A stretch of DNA of 64,000 bases. Source: Thermosyntropha sp. Lineage in GTDB: Bacteria; Bacillota; Syntrophomonadia; Syntrophomonadales; Syntrophomonadaceae. A program made the position numbers and the translations under genes. The DNA lies in contig NZ_JACDOH010000001.1 in the NCBI RefSeq assembly GCF_017656155.1, positions 62,001 through 126,000 on the forward strand, given 5' to 3'. A model generated the notes under the pieces. That model was not told where the DNA came from. It saw only the letters and a program-made list of their open reading frames with translations, and searched no databases. Below, piece by piece: positions 16,147-25,699 of this stretch (within the stretch, counting starts at the first letter, position 1; the number at the start of each line of letters is the position of its first letter).

Positions 16147-18279
16147 ATGGAAAATGCAGTTTTTGCTCTGGATATCGGCACGCGAAAGATTGTAGGTCTT
16201 ATTATGCAAAAGGTTGACGACAGGTTTGTGGTTTTAGACAGTGAAATGATAGAGCATAGGACTAGAGCTATGTTAGATGGGCAGATACATGATGTGGAAG
16301 CGGTAGCTGCAGTAATAAAGGAAATAAAGAAGGGATTAGAGGAGAGAAATAATATCAGGCTTGAAAAAGCAGCTGTGGCAGCAGCCGGAAGGTCGCTCAG
16401 GACGGTTATGGGGGAAAAGCAAAAGAAGAGGGTTATGTTAGATGAAATTACAGTGGAAGAAGTCCAGGCTTTAGAGATTGAAGCAGTTCAGGAAGCCCAG
16501 TTAAAACTGATGCAGGGTAATAATCAGGGTCAGGAAAAGGCCGATTATTTCTGTGTAGGTTACAGTGTTGTTTATTATGAACTTGATGGACAAAAGATTT
16601 TAAGTCTGGTTGGACAGAGGGGATCGCATATAAAAGCATCGGTTATTGCTACTTTTTTGCCTCGAGTAGTGGTAGACAGCCTTCTTTCTGCTTTAAAGAG
16701 AGCTGAGCTTGATATTTTAAGTCTTACCTTGGAACCTATTGCGGCTTTGTCTGTTACTATACCGCCTAATATGCGTCTTTTGAATCTAGCCCTGGTGGAT
16801 ATCGGGGCAGGCACTTCAGATATTGCAATAGTAAGAAATGGTGACATTGTAGCTTATGCGATGGTTCCTATAGGGGGGGATGAACTTACTGAAAGCTTGG
16901 CTTCTCACTATCTGCTGGACTTTGATGAAGCGGAAGCTTTTAAAAGACAGCTGAGGGAAAAAGAAGAAGTTAGGATAACGGATGTTTTAGGCAATGAGAC
17001 TTTGATAATGCGCGATGAAGCAATAAAGGTTATGGAACCGGTTATAAAAGAGCTTTCACAACATATAGCTGGCTATATCACGACTTTGAACCAGAAAGCT
17101 CCTGATGCGGTAATTCTTATCGGAGGGGGAAGTTTGACTCCTACTTTGACTGAAAATATAGCAAAGGAGCTTAATCTGCCCTTAAACCGGGTAGGGATAA
17201 GAACGCCGGATAAATTTGCTCACTTTGATTTTAAAGCTGACTATCTTAAAGGACCGCAGGGAGGGACGCCGCTGGGGATTGCTTATTATTCTTTGACAAG
17301 TCCTCCGATGCCTTTTATGAAGGTAACTATTAATGGACGAGAGATAGTTTTGTGGAATATAGGAGAAATCAGTGTAAGCAAAGCGCTCTTGAGCTCAGGG
17401 CTGCCTTTGGGAAATATTTATGGACGACCAGGGTTAGGCAAGACTATAGAGATAAATGGCAGTATTCGAGTTCTGAAGGGAGAAGTAGGTACTCCTCCGG
17501 TTATCAAAGTGAATGGAGAAGATGCTTCTTTAGAAACCATGTTAAAGGATGGTGATGTAATAGAATTTATTCCTGGAAAGGAAGGCAGGGAAGCCAAAGT
17601 TGTGGTAAAAGATTTAATTAATGCAGGGGAAAGCGATTATGTTATAGTAAATGGAGAATCAGTAGAGATTGGTCTTAATATAGAGATAAACGGGCTACCT
17701 GCTGGGTTGGATGATGAGGTCCCGGATCGGGCAAAGGTTTTAATTAAGAGGATGGATGCGGTAAAGGATGTCTTGGTTTCAGCAGGGATTCCCTCTGAAT
17801 ATATGGAAGAGAAAGTTTACAGGTATTATTTTAATGGGCAGGAGATGTTTTTAAGGTGGCTTCCGTTAAAGGTAAAGATGGAAGGGAAGCCGGTTTCCTT
17901 AAGTGACACGGTTTACAGAGGAGCAGAAATTCAATGTGAATACGGACGTTTACGTCCCAGGCTTCGCGATATACTTAAAGATGGACAGATTAATAAAATT
18001 AAGGTTGTGGTTAACGGACAAGAGATAACTTTGAACAGCAGACCTAGAGAAATAAAGGTTAATGGAGAAAAAGCAGATCCTGATATGGAACTTTTGGAAG
18101 ATATGAGAATAGAAATTGAAAAGGACAAAAGTGGAGCTATATTAAGCGACATATTTAAAGTTATAGAAATTGAGCCGGTAAGCTCAGGCAAGCTGGTAAT
18201 GCAGGTAGATGGCGAGCCAGCCGGTTTTACTACTCCTATATTTGACAACAGTGTTATTACTATCAAATGGGAAAAATAA
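16147..18279 (+). CDS. FtsA-like actin-fold ATPase with repeat-bearing C-terminal extension
   Basis: Residues 1-380 form an FtsA/PilM-like ATPase: FALDIGTRKIVG (phosphate 1), LALVDIGAGTSDIAIV near 215-229 (phosphate 2) and AVILIGGGS near 321-329 (adenosine). The residues between 70 and 200 fit the SHS2/1C subdomain. Residues 390-710 are an extension with repeated beta-rich units built around Asn-Gly turns (TINGREI, IKVNGED, VIVNGES, YYFNGQE, VVVNGQE, IKVNGEK, MQVDGEP). True FtsA is about 420 residues and sits beside ftsZ; this protein does neither, so it is a paralogue. A scaffold role is possible, but the function is not known. Confidence 0.8.
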   Translation: MENAVFALDIGTRKIVGLIMQKVDDRFVVLDSEMIEHRTRAMLDGQIHDVEAVAAVIKEIKKGLEERNNIRLEKAAVAAAGRSLRTVMGEKQKKRVMLDEITVEEVQALEIEAVQEAQLKLMQGNNQGQEKADYFCVGYSVVYYELDGQKILSLVGQRGSHIKASVIATFLPRVVVDSLLSALKRAELDILSLTLEPIAALSVTIPPNMRLLNLALVDIGAGTSDIAIVRNGDIVAYAMVPIGGDELTESLASHYLLDFDEAEAFKRQLREKEEVRITDVLGNETLIMRDEAIKVMEPVIKELSQHIAGYITTLNQKAPDAVILIGGGSLTPTLTENIAKELNLPLNRVGIRTPDKFAHFDFKADYLKGPQGGTPLGIAYYSLTSPPMPFMKVTINGREIVLWNIGEISVSKALLSSGLPLGNIYGRPGLGKTIEINGSIRVLKGEVGTPPVIKVNGEDASLETMLKDGDVIEFIPGKEGREAKVVVKDLINAGESDYVIVNGESVEIGLNIEINGLPAGLDDEVPDRAKVLIKRMDAVKDVLVSAGIPSEYMEEKVYRYYFNGQEMFLRWLPLKVKMEGKPVSLSDTVYRGAEIQCEYGRLRPRLRDILKDGQINKIKVVVNGQEITLNSRPREIKVNGEKADPDMELLEDMRIEIEKDKSGAILSDIFKVIEIEPVSSGKLVMQVDGEPAGFTTPIFDNSVITIKWEK

Positions 18280-18286
18280 AAGAGCA

Positions 18287-18327
18287 GGGGATAGTTTTAT
18301 CAGTGAAAACTATCCCCTTTAATTTTT
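18287..18327 (+). terminator. Rho-independent terminator after the FtsA-like gene
   Basis: A perfect 12-bp stem (ggggatagtttt, 18287-18298, with aaaactatcccc, 18306-18317) and a 7-base loop is followed by tttaattttt. Confidence 0.92.
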
Positions 18328-18396
18328 GGAAATTTTAAAATATCTGATAGTTATATGTGGAGTTGGGAAAGTAAATAATAATTTTGAAAAAGAATA

Positions 18397-18424
18397 TTGC
18401 AATTTGACTTTTGTTGACTATAAT
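18397..18424 (+). promoter_or_regulatory. Promoter of the ctsR-mcsA-mcsB-clpC operon
   Basis: TTGCAA (18397-18402), a 16-bp spacer and a perfect TATAAT (18419-18424). A CtsR operator fills the spacer, so repressor binding would block RNA polymerase directly. Confidence 0.75.
18403..18419 (-). promoter_or_regulatory. CtsR operator 1 (within the promoter spacer)
   Basis: tttgact-ttt-gttgact is, on the reverse strand, the CtsR heptad repeat (A/G)GTCAAA-NAN-(A/G)GTCAAA with one mismatch (AGTCAAC AAA AGTCAAA). Confidence 0.85.
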
Positions 18425-18436
18425 ATAAAAAAGAAA

Positions 18437-18453
18437 GGTCAAACAAAGTCAAG
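18437..18453 (+). promoter_or_regulatory. CtsR operator 2 (in the leader)
   Basis: ggtcaaa-caa-agtcaag matches the CtsR heptad repeat with one mismatch and lies just after the expected transcription start and before the ctsR ribosome site. Confidence 0.85.
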
Positions 18454-18465
18454 AGAGGGATGAGC

Positions 18466-18891
18466 ATGAAAAAAAGTTTGGCAGATAAAATCGAAGAATA
18501 TTTGAAGGTTTTGATTGAACGCAGTGAAAACAGGCAAATAGAAATTCAAAGGGCAGAGCTTGCGGAAACATTTTGTTGTGTCCCTTCTCAGGTGACTTAT
18601 GTTATAAGCACCAGGTTTAATGAAAAGAGTGGGTATTTAACTGAAAGCAGAAGAGGGGGCAAGGGATATGTAAAAATTACCCGCCTTGATAATGATGATC
18701 CGTTAGCCCAGATGAGCCGCAATAACCTGTTTGATTTTCTAGATAGAATAAAGGATGAACAGATAATAAGCCGCCGGGAAAATGAAATGTTGAAACATCT
18801 GGCAGTATATGCTTTTAAGGAGTGGCCTTCTGAAGAGAGAAGCCGAATTTTTAAGGCTATAGAAGAAGCCTTGAAGGATTATTTAATGTGA
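18466..18891 (+). CDS. ctsR: Transcriptional repressor CtsR
   Basis: CtsR represses class III heat-shock genes (clp genes) and loses DNA binding on heat shock, or when the McsA/McsB system acts on it. The 141-residue product has the N-terminal DNA-binding region (LADKIEEYLKVLIERSENRQ...) and the glycine-rich wing RRGGKGYVKI that senses heat in Bacillus. I prefer the ATG at 18466, seven bases from AGAGGG; an ATG at 18460 touches the ribosome site. Its own two operators lie upstream, giving autorepression. Confidence 0.95.
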   Translation: MKKSLADKIEEYLKVLIERSENRQIEIQRAELAETFCCVPSQVTYVISTRFNEKSGYLTESRRGGKGYVKITRLDNDDPLAQMSRNNLFDFLDRIKDEQIISRRENEMLKHLAVYAFKEWPSEERSRIFKAIEEALKDYLM

Positions 18892-18914
18892 GTTTTCGTG
18901 AAAGGAGGATTTAT

Positions 18915-19430
18915 ATGTACTGTGATGAATGCAAAATAAGACCTGCTACGGTGCATTTAACCCAGATCATAAACGGACAGATGATACAGATGCATCTCTG
19001 CGAGCAATGTGCAGCTAAAAAAGGGGCATCTGTGTTTAACAGTGCAGATACTGGTTTTTCTATACCTAATCTTTTGGGAACATTATTCAGCAATGTGTAT
19101 AACGTGCAAGGGATAAGTTCGCCTGCGGTAAGCAGTGTAAGCTGCCCAAACTGCGGTATGGATTTTGAAAGAATAAGACAGACTGGAAAACTTGGATGTT
19201 CTGAATGTTATTTTACTTTTGAGAGGGAACTTGAACCTACTTTAAGAAGGGTGCATGGAAACAGCCAGCATATCGGAAAGGTTCCCCGCCGCGGTGGAGG
19301 AAAGGTTATGTTAAAGAAGAAAATTGAAGAGCTTAAAAACAGATTGCAGCGAGCGGTTGCCCGGGAAGAATATGAAAAAGCTGCTGAAATAAGGGATGAA
19401 ATTAAGAGGCTGGAGAAAGAAATGGAGTAA
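18915..19430 (+). CDS. mcsA: McsA, zinc-finger activator of the arginine kinase McsB
   Basis: McsA binds and activates McsB and takes part in CtsR control. The 171-residue product begins MYCDECKIRPA and carries four CxxC pairs in the N-terminal 105 residues (CDEC, CEQC, CPNC, CSEC), consistent with two zinc sites. A C-terminal UVR-type helical hairpin (AVAREEYEKAAEIRDEIKRL) ends the protein. The ATG at 18915 follows AAAGGAGG at good spacing; an upstream in-frame start at 18888 overlaps ctsR and lacks a ribosome site. Confidence 0.95.
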   Translation: MYCDECKIRPATVHLTQIINGQMIQMHLCEQCAAKKGASVFNSADTGFSIPNLLGTLFSNVYNVQGISSPAVSSVSCPNCGMDFERIRQTGKLGCSECYFTFERELEPTLRRVHGNSQHIGKVPRRGGGKVMLKKKIEELKNRLQRAVAREEYEKAAEIRDEIKRLEKEME

Positions 19431-19442
19431 GGAGGTGTCTTT

Positions 19443-20510
19443 ATGGGGGTAAGTGATCTTTTGAATCAGAGTTTTGTTGCCTGGATGGATGCGGATAAAG
19501 GCGCCGATTCAGATATAGTTGTAAGCAGCCGGGTAAGACTTGCCCGCAACCTGAGTATGATACCTTTTCCCCATATGCTTAATGATGAAACAGGTTCTAA
19601 AGTAGTTGATGAGATAAGAAAAGCCTGGAAGAAAAGTACCAGCAGTGAGCTTAACAGAATGGATCTGGTAACTTTTGATCAACTTTCTATTTTAGACCGC
19701 AAGATATTGATGGAAAAACACCTCATAAGTCCGGAACATAGTGAATCTAATGCGAGATTTAAAGGGATTATGGTAAATAATGACGGGTCTTTAGCCGTGA
19801 TGATAAATGAAGAAGACCATCTGCGTATGCAGTGTTTTCTTCCAGGGCTAAGGCTTATGGAATGCTACAATCGCATTCAACTTATAGATGATGAATTGGA
19901 AAAAAGTTTGGATTTTGCTTTTGACGAAAGAAGGGGTTATTTAACTTCCTGTCCGACTAATGTAGGAACTGGAATGAGAGCCTCTGTTATGCTTCATCTT
20001 CCGGCTTTATCCTTGAGTGGACAGACCAGCCGTATTTTCCAGAATGTTAGCCAGCTGGGCATGACAGTCCGAGGATTGTACGGAGAGAATACTGATACAG
20101 TAGGCAATTTTTATCAGTTGTCCAATCAGATTACTTTAGGACAGACCGAAGAAGATATTATAAATAATTTAACCAGCATAGCAGGACAAATAATAGAGCA
20201 GGAAAGAATAACCCGCCAAAAGCTCTTAAGGGAAATGCCCTATCAGTTGGAAGACAGAATAGGTAGAGCCTATGGAATACTTACCAATGCCCGGGTTATA
20301 ACTTCTAACGAAGCTTTAATGCATCTGTCTGATGTAAGGTGGGGGGTAGACTTAGGTCTCATTAAGAATTTGAAACCTTTTGCCTTGAATGAATTGATTG
20401 TGGCTATAAGGCCTGCTCATCTTCAGAAAAAAGCAGGCAAAGAAATGGAACCTTTTGAACGGGATGTAAAGAGGGCTGAAGTTATCAAAGAAAAGCTTGC
20501 CAGCCATTAA
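19443..20510 (+). CDS. mcsB: Protein arginine kinase McsB
   Basis: McsB phosphorylates arginines on misfolded proteins and on CtsR, marking them for ClpCP. The 355-residue protein belongs to the phosphagen (guanidino) kinase family. [19 protein letters not shown] is the nucleotide-binding start, [20 protein letters not shown] is the diagnostic block with the reactive cysteine, and RGLYGENTD follows. AAGGAGGTG precedes the ATG. It sits 12 bases after mcsA, in one operon. Confidence 0.96.
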   Translation: MGVSDLLNQSFVAWMDADKGADSDIVVSSRVRLARNLSMIPFPHMLNDETGSKVVDEIRKAWKKSTSSELNRMDLVTFDQLSILDRKILMEKHLISPEHSESNARFKGIMVNNDGSLAVMINEEDHLRMQCFLPGLRLMECYNRIQLIDDELEKSLDFAFDERRGYLTSCPTNVGTGMRASVMLHLPALSLSGQTSRIFQNVSQLGMTVRGLYGENTDTVGNFYQLSNQITLGQTEEDIINNLTSIAGQIIEQERITRQKLLREMPYQLEDRIGRAYGILTNARVITSNEALMHLSDVRWGVDLGLIKNLKPFALNELIVAIRPAHLQKKAGKEMEPFERDVKRAEVIKEKLASH

Positions 20511-20539
20511 AAATTAAATTGAAAAGGAGGTTGATGTGT

Positions 20540-23020
20540 ATGTTTAGAAGATTTACACAAAGGGCTAGAAGTGCAGTTATGTACGCCCAGGAAGAAGCTA
20601 GAAGTTTAGGTCATCCTGCAATAGGGACTGAACATATTCTTTTAGGGCTTTTACGGGAAGGAGAAGGAATAGGAGCAAGAGCCCTTACCAGTTTAGGAAT
20701 TGACTTGGGAAAAGTAAGACAGGAAGTAATAAAGGTTGTTGGTCAAAGAGGAGAAGTTGAAAAACCGGAAGGGGATCTCCCAATAACTCCAAGGGCTAAG
20801 AAGGTTTTCAACCTGGCTTTTGATGAAGCAAGGTTGCAGGGGGTAAATTATGTGGGAACTGAGCATCTTCTGCTTGCCCTTTTAAGAGAGGAAGAAGGAG
20901 TAGCAGGCCAAGTTTTAATGTCTATGGGGGTAAAGCTGGATGAAGTAAGAGAACAGGTTATGCTTCTTTTGGGAGGAGAGGCTGGCCTTAATATAGGTAA
21001 TCCCCCCATTTATCAGGAGCCAGTGATCAACCAGATTAATCCGCAATCAGTAAAAAGAAAGGCTAAAAGCAAAACACCTGTTTTGGACAATTTCAGCCGT
21101 GATCTGACTCAGGATGCTTTGGAAGGACGATTAGACCCGGTTATAGGAAGGGAAAAAGAAATTGAAAGGGTAATCCAGGTATTGTCAAGGAGAACTAAAA
21201 ATAATCCGGTTTTAATTGGAGATCCAGGGGTAGGTAAAACGGCTATTGTCGAAGGTTTGGCTCAGCGGATTGTAGAAAACAGAGTGCCAGAAATTTTAAG
21301 CAATAAACGGGTGGTTGCTCTTGACTTGTCTGCTATGATAGCAGGAACCAAGTATCGTGGCGAATTTGAGGATCGCTTGACAAAAATTGTAAATGAAATT
21401 AAGTCTGCCGGTGATATTATTGTTTTCATCGATGAACTTCACACTATTGTAGGAGCAGGTGCTGCTGAAGGTGCTATAGATGCAGCCAATATTTTAAAGC
21501 CTTCACTGGCTAGAGGAGAATTTCAATGTGTAGGAGCAACTACTCTGGATGAATATCGTAAACACATAGAAAAGGATGCTGCCTTAGAACGCAGGTTCCA
21601 GCCGATATTGGTAGATGAGCCTAGCATTGAGGAAAGCATTGAAATTTTAAAAGGTCTGCGCGATCGCTATGAAGCTCATCACGGGATTAAAATAAGCGAT
21701 AAGGCCATTGAAACAGCCGTAAAGCTTTCAGCCCGTTATATTACTGACAGATTTCTGCCTGATAAGGCTATAGACCTGATTGATGAAGGGGCTTCCAAGC
21801 TGAGGCTTGCCAATTATGTTTTACCTGATGATTTGAAAGAATTGGAGGCTAAATTAGAAGAGATTATAAAAGAAAAAGAAGAGGCTATTAATGCTCAGGA
21901 ATATGAAAAGGCAGCCCAGCTTAGAGATGAAGAACAAAAGCTAAGGGATGAAATTGAAAACAGGCGTAAAGAATGGGTAAATCAGCGTAATAAAGAGCTT
22001 AGAATTTTGGAAGAAGAAGATATAGCAAAGATTGTATCCGATTGGACTGGTATTCCGGTAAGCAAGCTGGCTGAAGAGGAGACCGAAAGGTTAGTACATT
22101 TGGAAGATGTTCTGCATCAAAGGGTTATAGGACAGGACGAAGCAGTGAAATCAGTGGCTAGAGCAGTAAGAAGGGCTAGAGCCGGTCTTAAAAACCCAAA
22201 ACGGCCTATAGCTTCGTTTATATTCCTTGGGCCTACCGGAGTAGGAAAAACTGAACTGGCACGTGCTTTGGCAGAGGTGATGTTTGGCAGTGAAGATGCT
22301 TTAATAAGGCTTGATATGTCTGAATATATGGAAAAACATGCGGTATCCCGCATGATAGGTTCGCCGCCAGGTTATGTAGGATATGATGAAGGCGGGCAAC
22401 TTACGGAAAAAGTAAGGAGAAAGCCTTATTCAGTAATTCTTTTGGATGAAATAGAAAAGGCTCATCCTGAAGTATTTAACGTTCTTTTACAGGTATTAGA
22501 GGATGGAAGGCTGACAGACGGTCAGGGCAGAACCGTAGATTTCCGGAACACTATAATTATAATGACTTCCAATGTGGGTGCAGAATCTATACGCAATGCC
22601 AAGAAGGTAGGTTTCAGCAAGGGCGATGATGAGGCAGAAAATTATGCCAAGATGAAAGAAAGGGTTATGGAACACTTAAAACAGACTTTCAGACCTGAAT
22701 TTATTAACCGGATAGATGAAATCATAGTATTCAAGAGCCTTGCTGATGAACAGCTGAGGCAGATTATTGATCTCCTGCTAAAGGATGTAAAAGAACGGAT
22801 AGCTGAAAACGGCTATGACTTGGAAGTAACTGAAGCTGCCAAAGAAGTAATTATGAAATCGGGATATGACCCGCAGTTTGGAGCAAGACCTTTGAAGCGT
22901 GCTATTCAGAAGATGGTAGAAGATACAATAGCCGAAGAAATACTCAAGAAAACGGTAGTTCCAGGAGATAGAATACTGGTTGATGCAGAGGAAGGTAATA
23001 TTGTGGTTAAGAAAGGATAA
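20540..23020 (+). CDS. clpC: ATP-dependent Clp protease ATPase subunit ClpC
   Basis: ClpC is the AAA+ unfoldase that feeds ClpP; with McsB it recognises arginine-phosphorylated substrates. The 826 residues contain a duplicated Clp N-domain (1-145), AAA-1 with Walker A GDPGVGKT (227-234), the M/UVR-like coiled segment (about 446-475), and AAA-2 with Walker A GPTGVGKT (564-571). I chose ATG 20540, nine bases after AAGGAGG, giving the normal [10 protein letters not shown] start. It is the last gene of the CtsR-controlled operon and is followed by a terminator. Confidence 0.97.
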   Translation: MFRRFTQRARSAVMYAQEEARSLGHPAIGTEHILLGLLREGEGIGARALTSLGIDLGKVRQEVIKVVGQRGEVEKPEGDLPITPRAKKVFNLAFDEARLQGVNYVGTEHLLLALLREEEGVAGQVLMSMGVKLDEVREQVMLLLGGEAGLNIGNPPIYQEPVINQINPQSVKRKAKSKTPVLDNFSRDLTQDALEGRLDPVIGREKEIERVIQVLSRRTKNNPVLIGDPGVGKTAIVEGLAQRIVENRVPEILSNKRVVALDLSAMIAGTKYRGEFEDRLTKIVNEIKSAGDIIVFIDELHTIVGAGAAEGAIDAANILKPSLARGEFQCVGATTLDEYRKHIEKDAALERRFQPILVDEPSIEESIEILKGLRDRYEAHHGIKISDKAIETAVKLSARYITDRFLPDKAIDLIDEGASKLRLANYVLPDDLKELEAKLEEIIKEKEEAINAQEYEKAAQLRDEEQKLRDEIENRRKEWVNQRNKELRILEEEDIAKIVSDWTGIPVSKLAEEETERLVHLEDVLHQRVIGQDEAVKSVARAVRRARAGLKNPKRPIASFIFLGPTGVGKTELARALAEVMFGSEDALIRLDMSEYMEKHAVSRMIGSPPGYVGYDEGGQLTEKVRRKPYSVILLDEIEKAHPEVFNVLLQVLEDGRLTDGQGRTVDFRNTIIIMTSNVGAESIRNAKKVGFSKGDDEAENYAKMKERVMEHLKQTFRPEFINRIDEIIVFKSLADEQLRQIIDLLLKDVKERIAENGYDLEVTEAAKEVIMKSGYDPQFGARPLKRAIQKMVEDTIAEEILKKTVVPGDRILVDAEEGNIVVKKG

Positions 23021-23028
23021 AGATTTGT

Positions 23029-23077
23029 GGGGTAGTTTTCATATAATAAAATTTTTTGAAAACTGCCCCGATTTTTT
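23029..23077 (+). terminator. Rho-independent terminator after clpC
   Basis: A 13-bp stem with one G-T wobble (ggggtagttttca, 23029-23041, with tgaaaactgcccc, 23057-23069) is followed by gatttttt. Confidence 0.9.
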
Positions 23078-23160
23078 CTGCGATTAGTGGAGAAAAAAGG
23101 TATTTTATGTTAAATTAAATAATGAAATCAGATATTGTAATAATATTCCGGGGGAAAATT

Positions 23161-24522
23161 ATGGTTAAAAATATAAACCGCTTTGTATGTGCAAATTGCG
23201 GTTATGAAACTCTTAAATGGATGGGAAGATGTCCCGGGTGCGGCAGTTGGAACACAATGCAGGAAGAAAATGAAAAATCTGTTTTTAAAAGTCTGCAAAA
23301 TATAAAAACAGAAGCTGTTCCCTTAAGTTTGATAGGAAAAGAGGAAGTAGTCCGTTTCAGCACAGGTATGACAGAGTTTGACCGGGTTTTAGGCGGCGGT
23401 ATAGTGCCTGGATCTCTTATATTGCTAGGAGGGGATCCTGGGATAGGGAAGTCTACTTTGCTTTTGCAGGTTTCTGATTATATGGCTAAAAAGGGCGAAA
23501 AGGTTTTGTATTTATCTGGAGAAGAGTCTTTAAAGCAAATTCGCCTTCGCTCTTTGAGGATGGGCATAGATAACGAAAATATATATCTTTTAAATGAGCA
23601 GAATATAGAAGTATTAGAATATTATGTTGAAGATATAAAACCTAAAATTATAATAATAGATTCTATCCAGACGGTTTATTCGGAAAGCCTTTCTTCGATT
23701 CCGGGCAGCGTATCCCAACTGCGGGAGTGCACGGCGAAGATTATGGGGATAGCCAAGGAAAAGGATATAAGTGTCTTTTTAATCGGCCATGTTACTAAAG
23801 AAGGGGCTATTGCCGGACCTAAAATTTTGGAACATATGGTGGATGTAGTTGTTTATTTTGAAGGAGATAAAAATTTTGCTTTTAGATTGTTGCGCGGGAT
23901 AAAAAACCGCTTTGGGTCGACAGATGAACTAGGGATATTAGAGATGACAGGCCAGGGATTGATTGAGGTAAATAATCCTTCTCAGCTTTTTTTAAGCTCC
24001 AGAGAAGCTGCGTTAAGTGGAACAGCAATAACAGTAAGTTTTGAAGGGAGCAGACCTTTTTTAGTTGAAGTCCAGGCTTTAGTAACCTCATCTATGCCGC
24101 CTTATGCTAGAAGAATGGCTTCAGGTATTGATCAAAACCGGTTATCATTGCTCATTGCAGTTTTGGAAAAAAGAACTGGTTTTATCCTTTCCGGATATGA
24201 TGTGTATTTAAAGGTAACTGGAGGGGTATTTCTTAAGGATCCGGCAGTAGATTTAGGTATTGTAGCTGCTGTATTTTCAAGCTATAAAGATAAGCCACTT
24301 CCTTCAGACATGGTTTTTATTGGAGAAGTCGGCTTATCAGGAATAATCAGAAATGTTCCTTTTATAGATTCACGTCTTAAAGAGGTTGAAAAATTAGGAT
24401 ATAAAAAAGCGGTGGTTCCGTATGGGTTGAATTTTAAAGACGGGTTGAGTCCAGGTATAGAAATAATAGAGGTTAAAATGATAAATGATTTTATTGAAAT
24501 GCTTGCGGAAGGATGGGTGTAG
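23161..24522 (+). CDS. radA: DNA repair protein RadA
   Basis: RadA is a RecA-like ATPase that drives branch migration in recombinational repair. The 453 residues show a four-cysteine zinc finger (Cys10, Cys13, Cys24, Cys27), a RecA-type core with Walker A GGDPGIGKST (90-99), the RadA-specific KNRFG motif, and a C-terminal Lon-protease-like domain. The ATG at 23161 has a GGGGGAAA ribosome site and gives the usual finger spacing; an in-frame ATG at 23122 has none. It is directly joined to disA, which RadA is known to regulate in Bacillus. Confidence 0.95.
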   Translation: MVKNINRFVCANCGYETLKWMGRCPGCGSWNTMQEENEKSVFKSLQNIKTEAVPLSLIGKEEVVRFSTGMTEFDRVLGGGIVPGSLILLGGDPGIGKSTLLLQVSDYMAKKGEKVLYLSGEESLKQIRLRSLRMGIDNENIYLLNEQNIEVLEYYVEDIKPKIIIIDSIQTVYSESLSSIPGSVSQLRECTAKIMGIAKEKDISVFLIGHVTKEGAIAGPKILEHMVDVVVYFEGDKNFAFRLLRGIKNRFGSTDELGILEMTGQGLIEVNNPSQLFLSSREAALSGTAITVSFEGSRPFLVEVQALVTSSMPPYARRMASGIDQNRLSLLIAVLEKRTGFILSGYDVYLKVTGGVFLKDPAVDLGIVAAVFSSYKDKPLPSDMVFIGEVGLSGIIRNVPFIDSRLKEVEKLGYKKAVVPYGLNFKDGLSPGIEIIEVKMINDFIEMLAEGWV

Positions 24523-25596
24523 ATGGAGGATATCTATCATGGCAAATTTAAACAATCCCTACAGCTTTTAGCTCCAGGGAGTTTGTTCAGGATTGGAGTA
24601 GAAAATATTCTTCAGGCCAACACTGGCGGGCTTATTGTAGTGGGAAATTCACCCGAGCTTATGAAATTGGTAAGCGGAGGATTTAAAATAGACTGTGAGT
24701 ATACTCCTGCTCGTTTATATGAGCTGGCTAAGATGGATGGAGCTATTATAATGAATGGAGATGCTACCCGTATACTCATTGCCAATGCCCAGCTCGACCC
24801 TGATCCCAGTTTGCCTTCGCAGGAAACAGGAATAAGACATAGAACTGCGGAAAGGGTAGCGCGTCAGACTGGGGAACTGGTGGTGGCAGTCTCCCAGAGG
24901 CGCAAGGTTATAACCCTTTATCAGGGTACAGTTATATTCAGATTGAGAGATATATCTACTCTTTTGGTTAAAGCTAATCAGGCATTGCAAACTTTAGAAA
25001 AATACCGCAATGTCATGTTTAAAGATTTGCAGCGCTTGAGCGGAATGGAGTTTGAAGATGTAGTTACTGTATCTGAAGTATGTGAAGTTCTGCGCCGTAT
25101 AATAAAAGTTTTGCATATTGGGGAAGAGATTGAAAACTACATTGCTGAGCTGGGAAGCGAAGGACGCCTGGTAAAAATGCAGCTTGATGAAATGCTTGCT
25201 AACGTAAGGGAGGAAGCTTTGTATATAATACAGGATTATAACCGGACTTTGGATAAAACGCCGGAGGAGCTTTTGAATACTATGCTGAGGGCATTTGAAG
25301 AAGATATATCCGACTCCGTGTTTATTGCCCGGATTTTATCATTAGGTACTGCCGCCAGCCATCTGGAACAGCAGGTATCGCCGCGTGGATATCGTATGCT
25401 GCAAAAGCTTCCCCGTATTCCTTCTTCAGTTATAGATAACCTGGTAGAACGCTTTGCACTTTTAAGCAATGTTATGCGGGCAAGCATAGAAGAATTAGAT
25501 GAAGTTGAGGGGATTGGCGAAGTTAGAGCCCACTCGATAAAGAACGGACTTAAACGCATGCAGGAACAGCTCTTTTTGGAATATAAATATATATGA
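24523..25596 (+). CDS. disA: DNA integrity scanning protein DisA (diadenylate cyclase)
   Basis: DisA makes cyclic di-AMP from ATP and lowers output at stalled or branched DNA. The 357-residue protein has the DAC domain with the catalytic DGA (72-74) and RHR (105-107) motifs, a helical linker, and a C-terminal helix-hairpin-helix DNA-binding domain (LDEVEGIGEVRAHSIKNGL). The ATG abuts the radA stop with no gap, so the two genes are co-transcribed and probably translationally coupled. Confidence 0.97.
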   Translation: MEDIYHGKFKQSLQLLAPGSLFRIGVENILQANTGGLIVVGNSPELMKLVSGGFKIDCEYTPARLYELAKMDGAIIMNGDATRILIANAQLDPDPSLPSQETGIRHRTAERVARQTGELVVAVSQRRKVITLYQGTVIFRLRDISTLLVKANQALQTLEKYRNVMFKDLQRLSGMEFEDVVTVSEVCEVLRRIIKVLHIGEEIENYIAELGSEGRLVKMQLDEMLANVREEALYIIQDYNRTLDKTPEELLNTMLRAFEEDISDSVFIARILSLGTAASHLEQQVSPRGYRMLQKLPRIPSSVIDNLVERFALLSNVMRASIEELDEVEGIGEVRAHSIKNGLKRMQEQLFLEYKYI

Positions 25597-25623
25597 ATAG
25601 TTGAGCTATAGATAAAGAATTAG

Positions 25624-25662
25624 AGCATGCAGGTTTATAGAATAAGCCTGCATGCTTTTTAT
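25624..25662 (+). terminator. Rho-independent terminator after disA
   Basis: A 14-bp stem with one wobble (agcatgcaggttta, 25624-25637, with taagcctgcatgct, 25643-25656) and a 5-base loop is followed by ttttattt. Confidence 0.92.
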
Positions 25663-25699
25663 TTGGAAGGGAATATCTCTGTTTAATAAGGATAATGCC

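Noticed and set aside
17352-17555. Forward ORF inside the FtsA-like gene
   Set aside because: Out of frame within a clearly coding region, no ribosome site, low-complexity Ser/Arg content.
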